Source: Tulasnella sp. 424 (lineage: Eukaryota; Basidiomycota; Agaricomycetes; Cantharellales; Tulasnellaceae). From it: 64,000 nucleotides of DNA. Position numbers and translations under genes: made by a program. The notes beneath the pieces were generated by a model, which saw nothing but the letters and a program-made list of their open reading frames with translations, was not told where the DNA came from and ran no database searches. The DNA lies in contig WSUB01000173.1 in NCBI GenBank assembly GCA_019633425.1, positions 1 to 64,000 of the forward strand. The letters are read 5' to 3'. Positions 11,421 through 23,641 of this stretch are shown here, in pieces. Position 1 is the first letter of the stretch; each line of letters starts with the position of its first letter.

Positions 11421-12165
11421 GATACCCTCATTGACAGTGTCGGCACTTCGGCCAAATTGGGAAGCGCTGCTGTGGCAGCGTTGCTACTCAACCCAATGTA
11501 TCTAGGACAGAGCCATAGTCCAGAAATCTGCTTTCCAAGAAGTTATATGAAAATTTAACAAGAGCTCAGGTGGAAAACCACCAAAAGCATCCGGCAGTTA
11601 GGAACGTACCACTGCGGCAGCATTACAAACCCAAGGGATGTTAAACAGAACCATGGTCCAGACAGCTGCTTTGAACAGGCTTTAGGGATTTTCAACAGGG
11701 GTTTGGGTGCCATTCAGCACAACTTGGAAGATAACACCGTTATCGAACATCGGGCACTGTGGCATGAGTATAAGCTGCAGCAGCATTTTTAAACTTAATG
11801 CGCCTTGAATAAACCATGGTCCAGACATCCACATTGCACGAGGCACTCCAGATGTCCAACAGGGTCTGAGGAGCCATTCAATGCACTTCAGGGGATAATG
11901 GGCTCACTAAAAGTATTGTGCACTTGGGCCAGCATTTGGAAAGGCATTGGCAGCCGCATAGTTACCAAACCGAACAGATCTTTAACGTAACAATGGCCCG
12001 GACACCCCATTTGCACAAAGCGTTACTGACGTTTTACAGATGTTTGGGTGCAATTCGGTAGAAACTATTCTCACTGAAAGCATAGGATGCTTTGGGGAGC
12101 ATTTGATAAGGTCCCAGGGACTTGAGATTTAATCCATGATCAAAGAGACAGCTCCAAAGCTCCAT
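11337..12165. repeat. Degenerate tandem array, ~140-180 bp units
   Basis: The phrase ccatggtccagaca recurs in decayed form near 11343, 11513, 11651, 11814, 11992 and perhaps 12138. Each copy is followed by related text (ttgcacgaggcactcc, gatgt.caacagg, gccattca.c). The first unit overlaps the 3' end of the RecQ-like reading frame, so the array may come from repeated copying of that end. It is non-coding. Confidence 0.6.
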
Positions 12166-12669
12166 ACTCCCCATGGCAGAGGACCTATTCCTTTCTGTAT
12201 GGAGTTTTAATGGTGCAAGCAAGGGAGCTCCAAATCTAATCAAAGTGCCCTTGAGGCAGCAACACAATAGTGCACTGCAAAGACGTTTCAACCAGCATCC
12301 ATATACAGACTCTGAAGGCTTATTGGAGATGCTCAGCAGGAACTTTGGTATAATTTCACGCAAGTCAGAGATTCATACCCATGGTGGAGAACATGGGGCA
12401 CTTGAGGAAGTCTGACTGCCAGAGCTGCTGCAGCAAGCAACGTGCCTTGATGGGAAGTGCTGCCGCAGCAAGCAACGCAGGTCGATGAAAGTGCTGTTGC
12501 AGCACGCGTTTCTAAAACTCAAACCTGTGTCGTTGACGTCAGCAGAGATTTGGAGGCCCACTTAATGCATGGACGGATTTAGAATTCATTGTTGTAGGTA
12601 GAAGAACAAGTAGATAGAGAAAGGAAGGTAAAAACAGAGATTGGGAATTAAGACAGAAAAATCGACAAG
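12166..12669. other. No supported gene; GCAGCA-rich stretch
   Basis: Short frames only. Around 12420-12510 the phrase gcagcaagcaacg recurs, which may be a further decayed part of the array to the left. The last bases abut the 3' end of the minus-strand gene model that follows. Confidence 0.4.
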
Positions 12670-15600
12670 TCAAGAAACACTCGGAGTTTTTTTGCGGGTT
12701 GAACGGATGGGACGACCAGTGCTACTTCCCTGTGCTGGAGGCGTTTCAAGATCACTCGAGGCCTCGCCGCGAGCTCGTTTTGACTTCTTAGGTTTTGCCA
12801 CAGTGCCACGTTTACGCTTCCAGGCTAGAAGGCAGGGTAAGATAACACAAGGCGTTAACATTTGGGAAAACTTACTTGCTACATCCTCAGATTCGGCAAG
12901 TGGATCCAGCTGATCTTCGGATTCAGGGATTTGAGGTAGTGCGGGCAACTTGGAAGGTCTGACGGCTTCGTTTGCTGCAGCAGCAGAGGTGGTTGAGCAT
13001 GCTGGGGAACTATGGGTGAATGAGCACTCCTGATGAAAATGTATCAAGCTCTTCGTCGTCGGTGTCCAGTTCAGGAAAAGTACACGCTGGCGCAGCACAA
13101 CACAAAGCCCATTTATGACTGCAGTCCCATTCCAAAGATCCTGCTGCAGCCTGTGGGTCCCAGGCAAACAGCGGACCCATCTCTCCACCCAGAGTGCTAT
13201 TGCTTAGGTGAACAAGGGCTTGGATTCATGTAAGATCGTCGGTAAAGTCTTTGACCTGAGTTAGCTCCTTCGGTCCTCCTGGCCCTACTTCCTGAAGGGT
13301 TGCCATGCTAAGAATCCCAAGTAAAGTGCGATCCAGTCCGCTGAGGTGTAAGCGCAGCGCACCACTTGCCTAAGCCGTTGGCTATGAGGTTGTTCCTCGT
13401 TTGGATGGTCAATGGCTTGGGACCAAACGTTTTGCCATCTTGGAGCCCGTACCACCAAGCAGGGTGCCTCATCGCTGTCTGGGCAACGGAAACAAGGGCT
13501 GGGGGAAGGCTCTCTGGGAGACCAGTTGAGAAAAACTGGAAAGACAGATGGCAGCTTGAGCAAACATTTAGAATACATGGAGCAATGACAGCTTACATCT
13601 GTGCACCCAAGGGCTGCTGCGGCAGCAACGCTTTCTGCCACTGCGGAGAAGGCACTGATGTATCGCTCCCATAATTTGCGAACCAGTGCCGACTTCTTGG
13701 CGTCATCGTCACAAGCAATTGGGACAGTCTGGAGGACACGGTGGGTGATGAAGCGCATCATTGAAATGGCGTTTACAAAGATGATGACCCTGTCGGCAAC
13801 TTTGTCGATGTCCTGCAGACTGGGACCAGAATAACCGTCGACGGTGTGCAACGAACGAGTTAGCCGGAGGAAGGCAATGGCACGAGCTATCAGCACCGCG
13901 TCAACCCTGGAATGTATCAGGATGCCAACTGGTGCGGCAGCAACGTTGTTGAAGGCGACCTCGACAGCAAAGATGAGGCTCTCCATGAACCGACCCAGAT
14001 CCAGCAAAGACCACCCGCCATCTACCGAAGTCAGGGAAGACAGCAGTGGAAGGGGTTTGGTGGGATCCAGTAACAATTCAAAGAGGAAGTCAACAGGGGA
14101 GCCGGCGGCGAGGTTATGCCAGGGAAGCAGGAGCTTGAAACGATTCTAGAAGGAAAGGTGCTATCATCATGAGGAAGGACCTAGATCGCAATTGCAAACA
14201 TACCTTTTTCAACGTCTGGCCTTCTATGGGGGACTCCGCTACCGAATACCATGCGGTGACAAGAGCACCTTGAAGCAGCAGGGCCAGGGTTCCGAGGGCT
14301 GGGTCGCTATGCTTTATTGCGAACGGCATGGCCGCACCTGCAGTACGCATAAACTTGGGGAACTAAAAGGAAACGTCAGTCAGACTGACAGGCCAAAGAT
14401 AAAGATACTCACCGAGTCCATGGTCCAAGGATTGGCTGTCTTCCAAAAAGTGAGCCGTTCCTCAATTGTCTTCCTTTCCTTCCCCTTTGACAACTCATAT
14501 GAGACCATCTCCTTTAACAGAATTGGAGCCTCTCGGGTGCTTCGCCCCACCGACAGTGCGTTTCCTTCCTCCTGCACGGCAGAGCTGCGTCCCACCAACT
14601 TTGGATGTGGACGGAGATAGGAAGGAGGTTTGTTTGGTGGGTCACTCGCAACAACCAGGGCCAACGGACTCAGAGGCGATGCTGTTGTACCCGAAGTGGG
14701 GCCTGGGGGAGTGGACGGTGTAGCAGCAGTGTTGGTTGCTGTGGCAGTGGTGGGCTCGTTGCTTGCGGGTGGTGGAAGAATGGCATTGACTGGTGGCACA
14801 GCATCAGAAAGGGACTGCCCCAAGATTGATGAATTGATGGTAGAGGAGGTTGGGTGCGGTGATACGTCAGGCCCCGGCAACTACAGCGGTAGTGGGAAGC
14901 TGTGGGACAATGCCTGGTGGCAAAACGAAGGATGTCAACGATCTCAAGTTGCTGTGCTGCGACACCGCTTTGAGGGGACTTTCTGGGTCAGACAAATACT
15001 CCACAAGAGCTCCCCCTAACCGGCCTACAGGTGGGACGCTGCGAACACAACGGGGCGGTGGGGGGGTTGATGGTGTGGCAGCTTGGGCTTGATTGGAGGT
15101 TGTGACCAGGCCTGAGGGATTGACAAGCGTTGGAGGTGGAATTACAGAGGAAGCAACCATTGTGAACAGCTGAACGGCAGGCTCAGGGCTGGGTCCTGTC
15201 TCAAGACCTTCGTCAATGTCCCTTGCCGTTGGACTCTGGCTGCATACACGACTGCCGGGTTCGGTAGAGATTGGTGACGCAGCAGCAGACACTGCCCCAG
15301 CAAGTGCGGGCTGGCCTTTGGGAACGGAGCTTGCTGCCAAAGTTGAGGGGAGGCCAGGCTGTTTTTTCTTGCAGCGTGGAGGCCCAATCTTTGAGGCGTA
15401 TTGATATGCTGAGCAATCGAAATCGTCGGGAGGGACAATCTCAACGACTACGTCCAGACCAGAGCACCTGGGTCGTCGAGCTGGTGCCGCAGCAGAGGCC
15501 CAAGCTGATGCCGCAGCAGGGGCTTGTGCCGATTTCGTGGTCCGAGCCTTGCTCTTCCCCTTGGCCTGTGACGCCTCTGGTTCTGCCTCTGTGCCTGCGT

Positions 15601-15760
15601 CATCAGCGGTGGGAAGCGGCGGTGGGTTTGAGTGGACTGTTTGGCCCCAGAAATTAAGCCGGGCATCAGATGCAAGGGTGGAGTTTTCATCGAGCGACTC
15701 CTGCCAATGCTCAGCCCATGCTTGGACCATGGCGGTTGGCATGTTCTGGGGATCGACCAT
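12670..15760 (-). CDS. Multi-exon protein of unknown function
   Basis: I do not recognise the family. The likely start is the ATG at 15760 (MVDPQNMPTAMVQAWAEHW). A long Ala/Pro/Ser-rich region follows (15700-14870). More ordered segments come next: EERLTFWKTANPW (about 14400-14450), LLDPTKPLPLLSS through SGPSLQDIDKVADRV (about 13820-14076), and LWERYISAFSAVAESVAAAA (about 13600-13680). Good introns are a GT-AG of ~60 nt joining TMDS to FPKFMRT (about 14351-14412), one joining QTLKK to NRFKLLLPW (about 14145-14203), and 12828-12878. The C-terminus is basic (WKRKRGTVAKPKKSKRARGE), suggesting nuclear localisation. Frame changes near 14870 and 13200 are unresolved introns or decay. It lies directly downstream of the DIRS recombinase on the same strand. 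Confidence 0.5.
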
Positions 15761-15879
15761 GAGGGGACAAACCAATGGCTTAGTCCCTAGTCGCGCGGGT
15801 GAATCGGAGCACGAGGGGTTTGGGGGTCTGGCAAAGATCAGATTCCAGAGATCTCTGGCCGATCCCCAAAGGGACCAGC

Positions 15880-18165
15880 TCAAGCCACTGGAGATGCGAC
15901 AGGAAGAGCTGTAGGATTGGAACTCGGAGCAGGGTGCTGGGCCAAATGGAGGAGTGAAGAGAGGTGGAGAAGGCGGTTTTTGGGGACGTCTATATATAGC
16001 TTGGAAGCGTCGCTTCGCCAGCGGCCAAGTAGTTGAATTTCGTGGTCGGAGTAGCCTGCTGCTGCTGGGAGTAGAGAGACGCATTGTATCCTCCTTGGGT
16101 AAGGCACTCACGGATGCGCTTGATGCAGCTTCCCCGCATGAGAGCGGCGCTGGTACTAGGTCATGAGAAGAGTGGGCTATCAGGTGTAGTTGGCCGAAGG
16201 GTAAAGAGTTGCCGAAGGGCTGGCACAGGGCAAGTGTCGGCATCTTGAGCGGCCGCAATAAGGATTGTAACCCCCTTTCGGAATGGGTCGGTCTTGGATG
16301 ATGGAAGTGTGAGTTGGAGGTGGGTGGCATCGTCAATGGATGGGATAAACTGGATACAGCAGCAGGTGAGGTTGGTCTCCGAGTTGAATTTACCTTCCTT
16401 TTCCACTGTGAACTCGCCGCACCTGAGGAAACCGGCGAAAGTGAGCTTGAACGCCGCATCAAAGACCACATCGTCCGGCATGGTGTCGGGGCAAAGCCGG
16501 GCTGTGAGGTCGAGGAGGACGGCGAGGGTGATCGGGAGTTGTGGCTTGCGATCTTTCTCGCCATGGTACCGGTGGATACTGCGGATGAGGCGCTGAACGA
16601 CTGGGTGCTCAGTTGCGGCGAAGGGGAGGTCAGCATCAACATGGAGGGATCGGACGTGGCAGAGGTACGCTTTGATGGTCTTCGGTTGGACTCGGGCTCT
16701 GAGCCATGCAACCCATTCCATGGTTGTTTGCTGGGATGCTGGAAGGATGGACCCATCGCTGTTGGCGAGTCCGTTGAGGATGGAAAAATCGATGAAGCTC
16801 TTCTGGCCGGAAGAATATGTGCGGCAGGTGGAGGAGGCGAGGCCGTGCCAGAGGTAGAAGGCGACCAGCCTTGAAAGGTGAGCGTTTGTTTGATACCAAG
16901 AATCCGGCAGTCCCTGGAGCAGGGCTGAGGATTGAGGTGTGGGTCGGATGAGAATAGGCGCGCATATTCAAAGCGAGAGGCAGCGTCAGCGAGCGTGTTT
17001 GCATGAGTTGAGACCCAGACAGGAGAAAATGTGAAGTCGAGGGATATGCTGAGCATCAGGAACATCCGTAAGATGCCCATTGACTCAGGAGAACGGATTG
17101 TGGCCTCCTGCAGAGCGGAGACGATCGCCTCATTGTCTACGTGGAGGATGACATGGCAGCCTTGGAACTCGGAGCCCCACCGGAGGACAGCCTCAAGGAC
17201 GGCCGCCATCTCCTTGACTTGAATGTCCAGGTGTCGGTAGCGCCGGGAGACCCTAGACGAGAACCAATGCTCCCCAAAGATGCCGCCTAGCCCCTTTTCT
17301 CTGCTGGCATCGGTGTAAACGCGTAGGGTCTTGCGGGTTGGCTGGATAATTTGGACTCTGTTCCAGGTTGGGGCAAAGCTGTCCCACCACCAAATATCGC
17401 GGCGAGCGGTGGCGGGGATGCGACGGTGTTGGAAGGGGGTAGCAAATGTGGCTGAAAAATCGAGGAGGCGCCAGATGAAAGCCCTCGAGATTGGAATGAC
17501 TTGTGATGTGAACTGGAGGAAACCCGTAAGCTCCTGAAGGTCCCGGAGGGAGCACCGGGTTCGAGATCTCCATGAGGCTGCGAGCTCTTGGAGGAATGCC
17601 AGCTTGTCAGGTGGGAGGCTGGCCTCATCCGGTCCGTATCGAGAGTGAGGCCAAAAAATTCTAGACAAGTCGTTGGCCGGACAGTTTTTTCGGGTTGGAA
17701 ACTGAGGCCGAGTGTCGATCCCAGACCCATGATCCATTCAATAGCGGTGTTGGCTGTCTGGATCGGAGTTCCAGGGGCAAAGATGGGGAGGAAGTCGTCA
17801 AGATAGTGTTTCAGGGATGTGGGGATGTGACGGGAAATGATCCAGTGAAGGGCTTCAGCAAATAGGTTGAAAATATACGGAGCAGATTTGAGGCCAAAAG
17901 TGAGGACCACATCATAGTAGAATTGCCCTTGCCATGAGAGTAGCCCAAGAGATTCCAGTCCTCCGGGGAGACTGGTATATGGCGGAAGGCATCTTTAAGG
18001 TCGAGCTTGGCCAGGAGAGAGCCACAGCCCAGGGACCGCACGGCCGAGACAGCGTGCTGGAATCGTTCATACACGATGGACCCTTCGGAGTCAGGGATCC
18101 CATCATTCACGGACGAGCCTGTGGGCCAGGAGAGGTGGTGGATGCGTCGTCGTTTGGAGGAGCGT
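15880..18165 (-). pseudogene. DIRS/Ngaro-like retroelement: RT-RNase H-tyrosine recombinase
   Basis: Order on the minus strand: reverse transcriptase with HHLSWP..SSVNDGIP (about 18110-18160), LAKLDLKDAFRHIPV, FGLKSAPYIFN (about 17870-17905) and the catalytic YLDD (about 17800); RNase H with YTDAS, KEMAAVLEA, HVDNEA and NTLADAASR (17320-16990); then, in another frame, a tyrosine recombinase with WLRARVQPKTIKAYL, the first arginine in GFLRCGEF (about 16430-16450), SSKTDPF and GYSDHEIQLLGRWRSDASKLYI (about 15985-16040). Lesions: a frame change inside RT near 17911; a stop near 16161; a frame change before the last YR block. The expected H-x-x-R box between the last two YR parts is not visible, so the recombinase is probably dead. 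Split direct or inverted termini were not found. Confidence 0.8.
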
Positions 18166-18179
18166 TTGCACGTGATGCT

Positions 18180-18299
18180 GGTCCTCACCTTGATGCGGTC
18201 AGGTTCCACTATGTTGACGTTCCTATGGCAATGGTTATCAACGCTGCAATTGATCAAGGTCTCAAGGACTTGGTCATTTCCTATGATATTGCCTGCAAA
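18180..18299 (+). pseudogene. KDZ transposase fragment (central SYDIAC motif)
   Basis: A plus-strand frame reads HYVDVPMAMVINAAIDQGLK then DLVISYDIACK, which resembles the 'YANMDYA...L.SYDIACQ' region of Kyakuja-Dileera-Zisupton transposases. It abuts DIRS sequence on its left and is cut on its right by a MITE tip at 18300. Only ~40 codons support the call. It may be a remnant of the same gene as the KDZ C-terminal parts at 31603-32180 and 38160-38656. Confidence 0.5.
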
Positions 18300-18313
18300 C
18301 ACAGGGAGCCAAT

Positions 18314-18741
18314 TGTCAGGGTTCCCTTAGGGTAGAAACCGAGCAAGGCGTATCTGACTATGAACTATGGTTTGGCAGAGAGAGATCACTAGGCAAGATC
18401 GTTGCGCTAGCACGATGGTTGAAGGGTAGACTATGACTGAATAGACAAGAGGCGGAATGAGGAACAAACCTCCTCATTCTGCTGTACTTAAATACTAACG
18501 AGTGGCTGTGACTAGAATGTCCCGGTATAGTAAGGAAGGCGATAGAATCAGAGAGAACAGCTGATGCATCGCCTGAATAAGAGGAATGAGGAATGCATGA
18601 GGGAATGACTAAGGAACGTGAGGTAGTGGTGAGGCATAAACGGCGAATGCGGGGGATACGTCGATCATGAGGATCACGTGATGGGAATCTCGCCCGGGTC
18701 ACGTGACTAGAGAAAGTGGATCATGTGACGAGGTCGTCACA
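18314..18741 (-). repeat. Gypsy A 3' LTR
   Basis: 428 bp, ends TGTGACGACC...AACCCTGACA on the minus strand. It is adjacent to the polypurine tract at 18742-18754 (plus strand tcagccccccttaa), which marks it as the 3' LTR of a minus-strand element. Confidence 0.93.
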
Positions 18742-18751
18742 TCAGCCCCCC

Positions 18752-21700
18752 TTAAGGATGTCGACAAGGAGGTTGCTGACGAGTTGGACATTGCCGAAGT
18801 TCAGGACCGAAGGCAGCCGGGAATCGTTGATGGAATTCCTGTATGAGGTCGGGGCATGTGCTCTAACTGTTCTGCGTTCTCCCATTTGTTTTCTTCGTCT
18901 CCAAATCCTTTCCACTTGAGGAGGTATTGCAGTCGCCCGTACCAATATCGTGAATTCAGGATCCTTTCCACTTCCCATTTTTCTTGATCCTCGACTATGA
19001 CCAGAGGTGGCGGCGGTTGGATTCGTCCTGGGATTGTGTCCTGAGCGTGGGGAGTGAGGAGGGAGACATGAAACACCAGATGGATCCTCATAGTGGCAGG
19101 GAGAGTTAATCGATAGGCATGAGAGAATATCTTCTTCTCCACCTTGAATGGTCCTAGTCGTTTCACTGCCAACTTGTCGGATGGTCGGTTGGTTTGGATG
19201 TTGCGGGCCTCCAACCATACTTTGTCTCCTGGTTCGTAGGACGGTTCCCGTTCATGGTGTCGATCATAGTACTCCTTTTGACGTTCCTGGGCGAGGGCCA
19301 TGGCGGATTGGATTTCCTTCTGAACGGCGGTGATTCGACCAAGTCTTTCCTCTGCGGACAGATTAGATTGCGCGCTGGAGGGGAGGTCAGTGAGGACTGG
19401 ATTGTACCCTCTGCTTGCCATGAATGGAGACATGCCAATGGATGACTGGACGGAGTTGTTATATGAGAACTCAGCAAAGGGGAGGAGTTCATCCCAGTCA
19501 TCTTGTCGATGGTTGCAGAATATCCGTAGGTATCCTTCGATCGTCTGATTGGTACGTTCCGCTTGGCCATCTGTCTGTGGGTGGTATGCGGTAGATAGGA
19601 CTGGTTTGACTCCTAGTCCTCCGTATAGAGACTTCAGGAATGGAGCGTTGAATTGTGGGCCTCGATCCGACACAATTCACAAGGGGAGTCTGTGTAGTCT
19701 CCAGATGTTAGCGATAAACAACTCAGCGGTCTTGGCTGCGTCTAGTCCTTGTTCTTTGGTGGCGATCAGATGGGCTTCCTTGAGCAGCCTACAGACCACG
19801 ACCATGATAGTGTTGTTCCCTTGGCAGGTTTCCGGCAGTTTAGTGATGAAGTTGTAGGAGATGTCTTGCCAAGGTCCGGTGGGAACTGTGAGTGGCTTCA
19901 GGAGTCCGACTGGTTTGGAGTAGTGATGCTTGTTCCTTTGACAATGATCGCAGGCGTCGACGTATCGGTTGATGTAGGCTTTCATGGATGGCCAGTAGTA
20001 GCCCCTTGACACGAGCTCCAGGGTCTTTGCTTGTCCACCGTGTCCTCCCATTAGTGAATCGTGATAGAGTTGAAGGATGGTCCTCTTGATATCGTTGTTG
20101 TTGGGGACATAGATTCTTCCTCGAAATCGTAATAGGCCTTCGTCCATGCTCCAGTCCGTCATTTCCTTCCTAACGTTCGCTGGGGCCGCTTCTGGGTTGG
20201 CGCCGAAGTAAGCCAGGATTGACTCTACATTGGGATCCTCGTGCAGCTTCCTTTCGATTTCGTCCACGATTTCTCGGTCGGTGGCCAATTGGACTTCCTC
20301 TTGTTCGTTGTCTTCGTTGTCCGCATTGATTTCTACAAACGTAGATGACGGTAGGAGCGTTATTGCGTCGATTTCCACGATTTTGGAGGCTGGTAGAAGC
20401 GTCAGGGGCGGTTCTTCTGCCCCCTCTTCAGGACGGTGGTCGGGTCATTGTGATAGGGCGTCAGGTTTGCCAGACTTCGAGCCCGGACGGTAGGAAATGA
20501 CGAAGTCGTAGCGCTGGAGGGTTTGGAGCCATCGGAATTGCCTGTCATTGAGGATTTGAGCCTTCTTGAAGTATTCCAAATTCTTGTGGTCAGTGAGAAT
20601 TCGGATGGTGAACTTGGCTCCTTCTAGGTAGTAGTGCCAGTAGACCAAGGCTCGCACAATAGCCATCATTTCCTTATCCCAGATATCGTATTGACGCTCC
20701 GCAGGGGTCATTGATTTGGACATGAAAGCGATAGGGTGAATTTTGCCGTCACTTGACCTTTGCAAAAGTACTGCTCCGTAAGCGTATCCTGAGGCGTCCG
20801 TCTCCAAAATGCATGGTTTCTCCGGATCATAGTGGACCAGTACCGGAGCTGTGGTGAACCTTTCCTTAGCTTGCCGAACGCTTCTTGGCATTCCTCTGAC
20901 CAATTCCACTTCGTTTCCTTTTGTAAGAGATTGGTGATTGGGCCTGTGATGTCCGAGAAATCCTTGATAAAGCGTTGGTAGAAGTTGGTGAAACCGAGGA
21001 AGGTTTGGATATCCTTGACATTCTTAGGAGTGGGCCAGTCCTTGATTGCTTTGACCTTGTGCCTATCCATTGCAATGCCCTTTGGAGTGATCCACAGTCC
21101 CAGGTAGTCCGTTTCCTGTACAAAGAACTTGCATTTCTCTGGTCGGCAGTGGAGGTTGTTCGCGCATAGTCGGCGTAGGACTTCCTTGGTGACTTCCACG
21201 TTTTCCTCTCGGGTCTTGGTGGCCGGCATAGTATTGTCGAGGTAGTTCACCACGGAGGAGTCCAGTAAGTCATGCAGGACATGGTTGATGAAACGTTGGA
21301 AAACCGCAGGTGTGTTGCAGAGGCCGAACGGCATTACGGTCCATTCAAAAAGACCATAACGTGTCTTGAAAGCCGTTTTCCATTCGTCTCCTTCTGCGAT
21401 GCGCATCAGATGGTATCCCCATCTTAAGTCAAGTTTGGTGAACCATTCCTTGTCGCTAAGCCGGTCGATCAGGTTGGACGTGAGGGGAATAGGGTATTGG
21501 TCTTTTACCGTGATGTCGTTGATTTTCCGATAGTCAATTACCAGTCGTTTCTTGCCGTCCTTTTTTCTGACGAAGAAACATGGAGAAGCTACTTGGGACT
21601 TCGATTCTCGAATGTAGCCCTTGGCCAGATTTTTGTCTATCCACTTCCTTAGCTCCTTGCTGTCCTCGGCTGACCCAGCATACAATCCCCCTGGCTTAGG

Positions 21701-22460
21701 CAATTCTGCCCTGGGAATGAAGTTGATCTTGCAATCATACGATTGGTGCGGTGGAAGTGTGTGGTCATTAGTTGGTTCCTTGAAAACGTCGAGAAATTCG
21801 TGGAGTTCCCTCGGGACAGCTTCTTCTAGAGGTTTGGCTTCCTTGACGTGCTCAGAGGCGATTTTGGCTGAGATGCTAGTTCCAGCGATGGTGTCCGATA
21901 CTTCGGGCGGGGGTTCCCTCTGATCCGGTTGTCCATTAACTTTCCCTAGTACGTCGGCTGGGGTGTCCAGGCAGTTGTGGGAGCAATAAGGGTCCCGGAA
22001 GGCGATTTGACGGGTCCTCCAGTCAATCTCTGGGTTATGTCGGTGCAACCAGGGCGCTCCTAGGATCACTGCGTGTCTTCCGATGTTGGCGACGTCCATT
22101 ACGAGACTTTCTTCGTGGTTACCCATTCGAAGGCATCCTCTTACTTCGCGATCGATAGTTCCAAGGGATCATCCGTCTATTGCAGCAGGGTAGCGGGGAA
22201 ACTCCTTTCACCAGGTAGGTAAGTGGTTTCGGTCCACGAAGTCTTTATTGATGAATTCAGAAGTGGCACCAGAGTCTATCATGGCAGTGGGAAATGCTGT
22301 GACTTGGTTGGTGCTCAGCTCAGTAGGTACGATCAGATGCGTAGAGGGGTCGAGTGGCATCATACAGATCTTATTGGGCATGGGGAATACATGATCAGTA
22401 CCTAAGAGCTGAGACCTTTGAGCGCAGCGTGGCACAGTCACTACGCGCTGTGGGGAAAAC
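18752..22460 (-). pseudogene. Gypsy A pol (PR-RT-RNase H-IN-chromodomain), broken
   Basis: Same domain order as Gypsy B pol: aspartic protease AMIDSGATSEF (about 22270-22300), RT with the YLDN variant of YLDD (about 21230; YLDNTMPA where B has YLDDTMPA), RNase H (about 20450-20900), integrase with the HHCC finger (HDSLMGG..., CDHCQRNKH) and core (YNFITKLP, SDRGPQFNA, TDGQAERTNQ), and a C-terminal chromodomain (about 18850-18990). Lesions include DGR to DG-stop (about 22166), a frameshift near 20870-20890, SRRPD to SQ-stop-PD (about 20445), a stop near 19674, YDFITK to YNFITK (the first catalytic Asp of integrase lost) and a frame change in the chromodomain. Not functional. Confidence 0.9.
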
Positions 22461-23641
22461 CCTGCGAGAGACCTCCGTCATCGGGATCGGAACGATTGGT
22501 GGACTGGGGAGCAATGGAAACAGTGAAGGAATTGTTAGGATGAGGATTGGGAGTGTTGACAATGGGGAGTTTGGGTGGCTGCGATGGTGGGGGCGTAGTT
22601 GGATGGGTAGTCGATGACCCCTTGACATTGTTGGTGAGCGGCAGCAGTGTGACCCTTTTCTCCACAGTAGTAGCACAATCCTAGACTTCGACGGCATGCT
22701 CGTTCTTCAGGTGACAGCCTCCCTCTCCTGGCGGCGTCGATATGGATGGGGACTGGTTGACTGTGGGTGAAGGCATTGGGGGCCTGGGAGGAAGGTTGAG
22801 GAGCAGGAGTGGGAGTGGGGCGTGGTGGAGGTCAATGCTGGGGTCTGTTGTTACTGTGGTCGCTTCCTTTCTCCTGCTTTCGTTCCCAAAGGCGGTCGTC
22901 GATTCGGATGCTGAGCTCGATGAGTTTTTCCAGCGTCGCAGGTTTATCATGGTAGACTAGTCCGTCCTTGACGTCAGCGCGCAATCCTTGCCGATAGGCG
23001 TGCATGAAGGCTTGTTCGTTCCAACTGATATCGGCTCTGATATGCCTAAAGTCGGCAGCATAGGTGGCGGCTGGTCGGTTGCCCTGGGATAGGGCTTCCA
23101 ATTTCCGGATCGCTGTCCCTTCCTTGTCTGGGTCTCCAAATGCTTTAATGAATTCCTTCTTAAAGTCGTCCCAGTCGCTTGATGCGTTTAACTGCTTTGT
23201 CATTAGGAGGTCTTTAAGGATGACATCTCCCCAGGCTTGGGCGGTCCCAGTGAGATAACGGAGGGCAAATTGGATTTGGGCTTCATCGTCTGGGAAGTCA
23301 CTTGAGCGTGCCCAGAAGTAGTTCTCGCAGCTTAATAGGAATCGTTTGGCGTCTCCTCCTCGGTTCTTTCCGTCATAGGTATCTGGTTCCTTGATCTTCA
23401 TTCTGGTGGCTTTGGTAGTTGTAGTGGCCTGGGTCTGGGTGCCGACGCCTGAGGCTTGCAAGACGGTGAGGATGGCTGCAACCAATGCTGGGTCTGCTGT
23501 TACTGTTGGGTTCGGTTGTATCCCGGTATTGCCGGTTCCTGATGGGTTGTTCGCGTTCATTGGGATGGTAGTTCTTCTTGGGGTGTTTGGGGCAGAGGCT
23601 GATCTAAGGTTGAATGCTGATGCTTGTGAGGCAAAGCTCAT
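22441..23641 (-). pseudogene. Gypsy A gag, one nonsense codon
   Basis: Starts at the ATG at 23641, whose ATGA overlaps the ORF0 stop. The capsid region (MKIKEPDTYDGKN..., LTGTAQAWGD, FGDPDKEG) is nearly identical to that of Gypsy B. It is interrupted at NNRPQH-stop (about 22832), where Gypsy B has CGA (Arg). The zinc knuckle lies downstream of that stop (CYYCGEKGHTAAAH, about 22640-22690). The slippery site AAAACCC (plus strand) is at 22456-22462, just before the gag stop at 22441-22443. Confidence 0.88.

Noticed and set aside
14867..17737. One 956-codon minus frame as a single protein
   Set aside because: Only its first third (RNase H, after RT) is domain-like; it then runs out of frame through the recombinase and into another gene's Ala/Pro-rich start. 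Treated as two loci.
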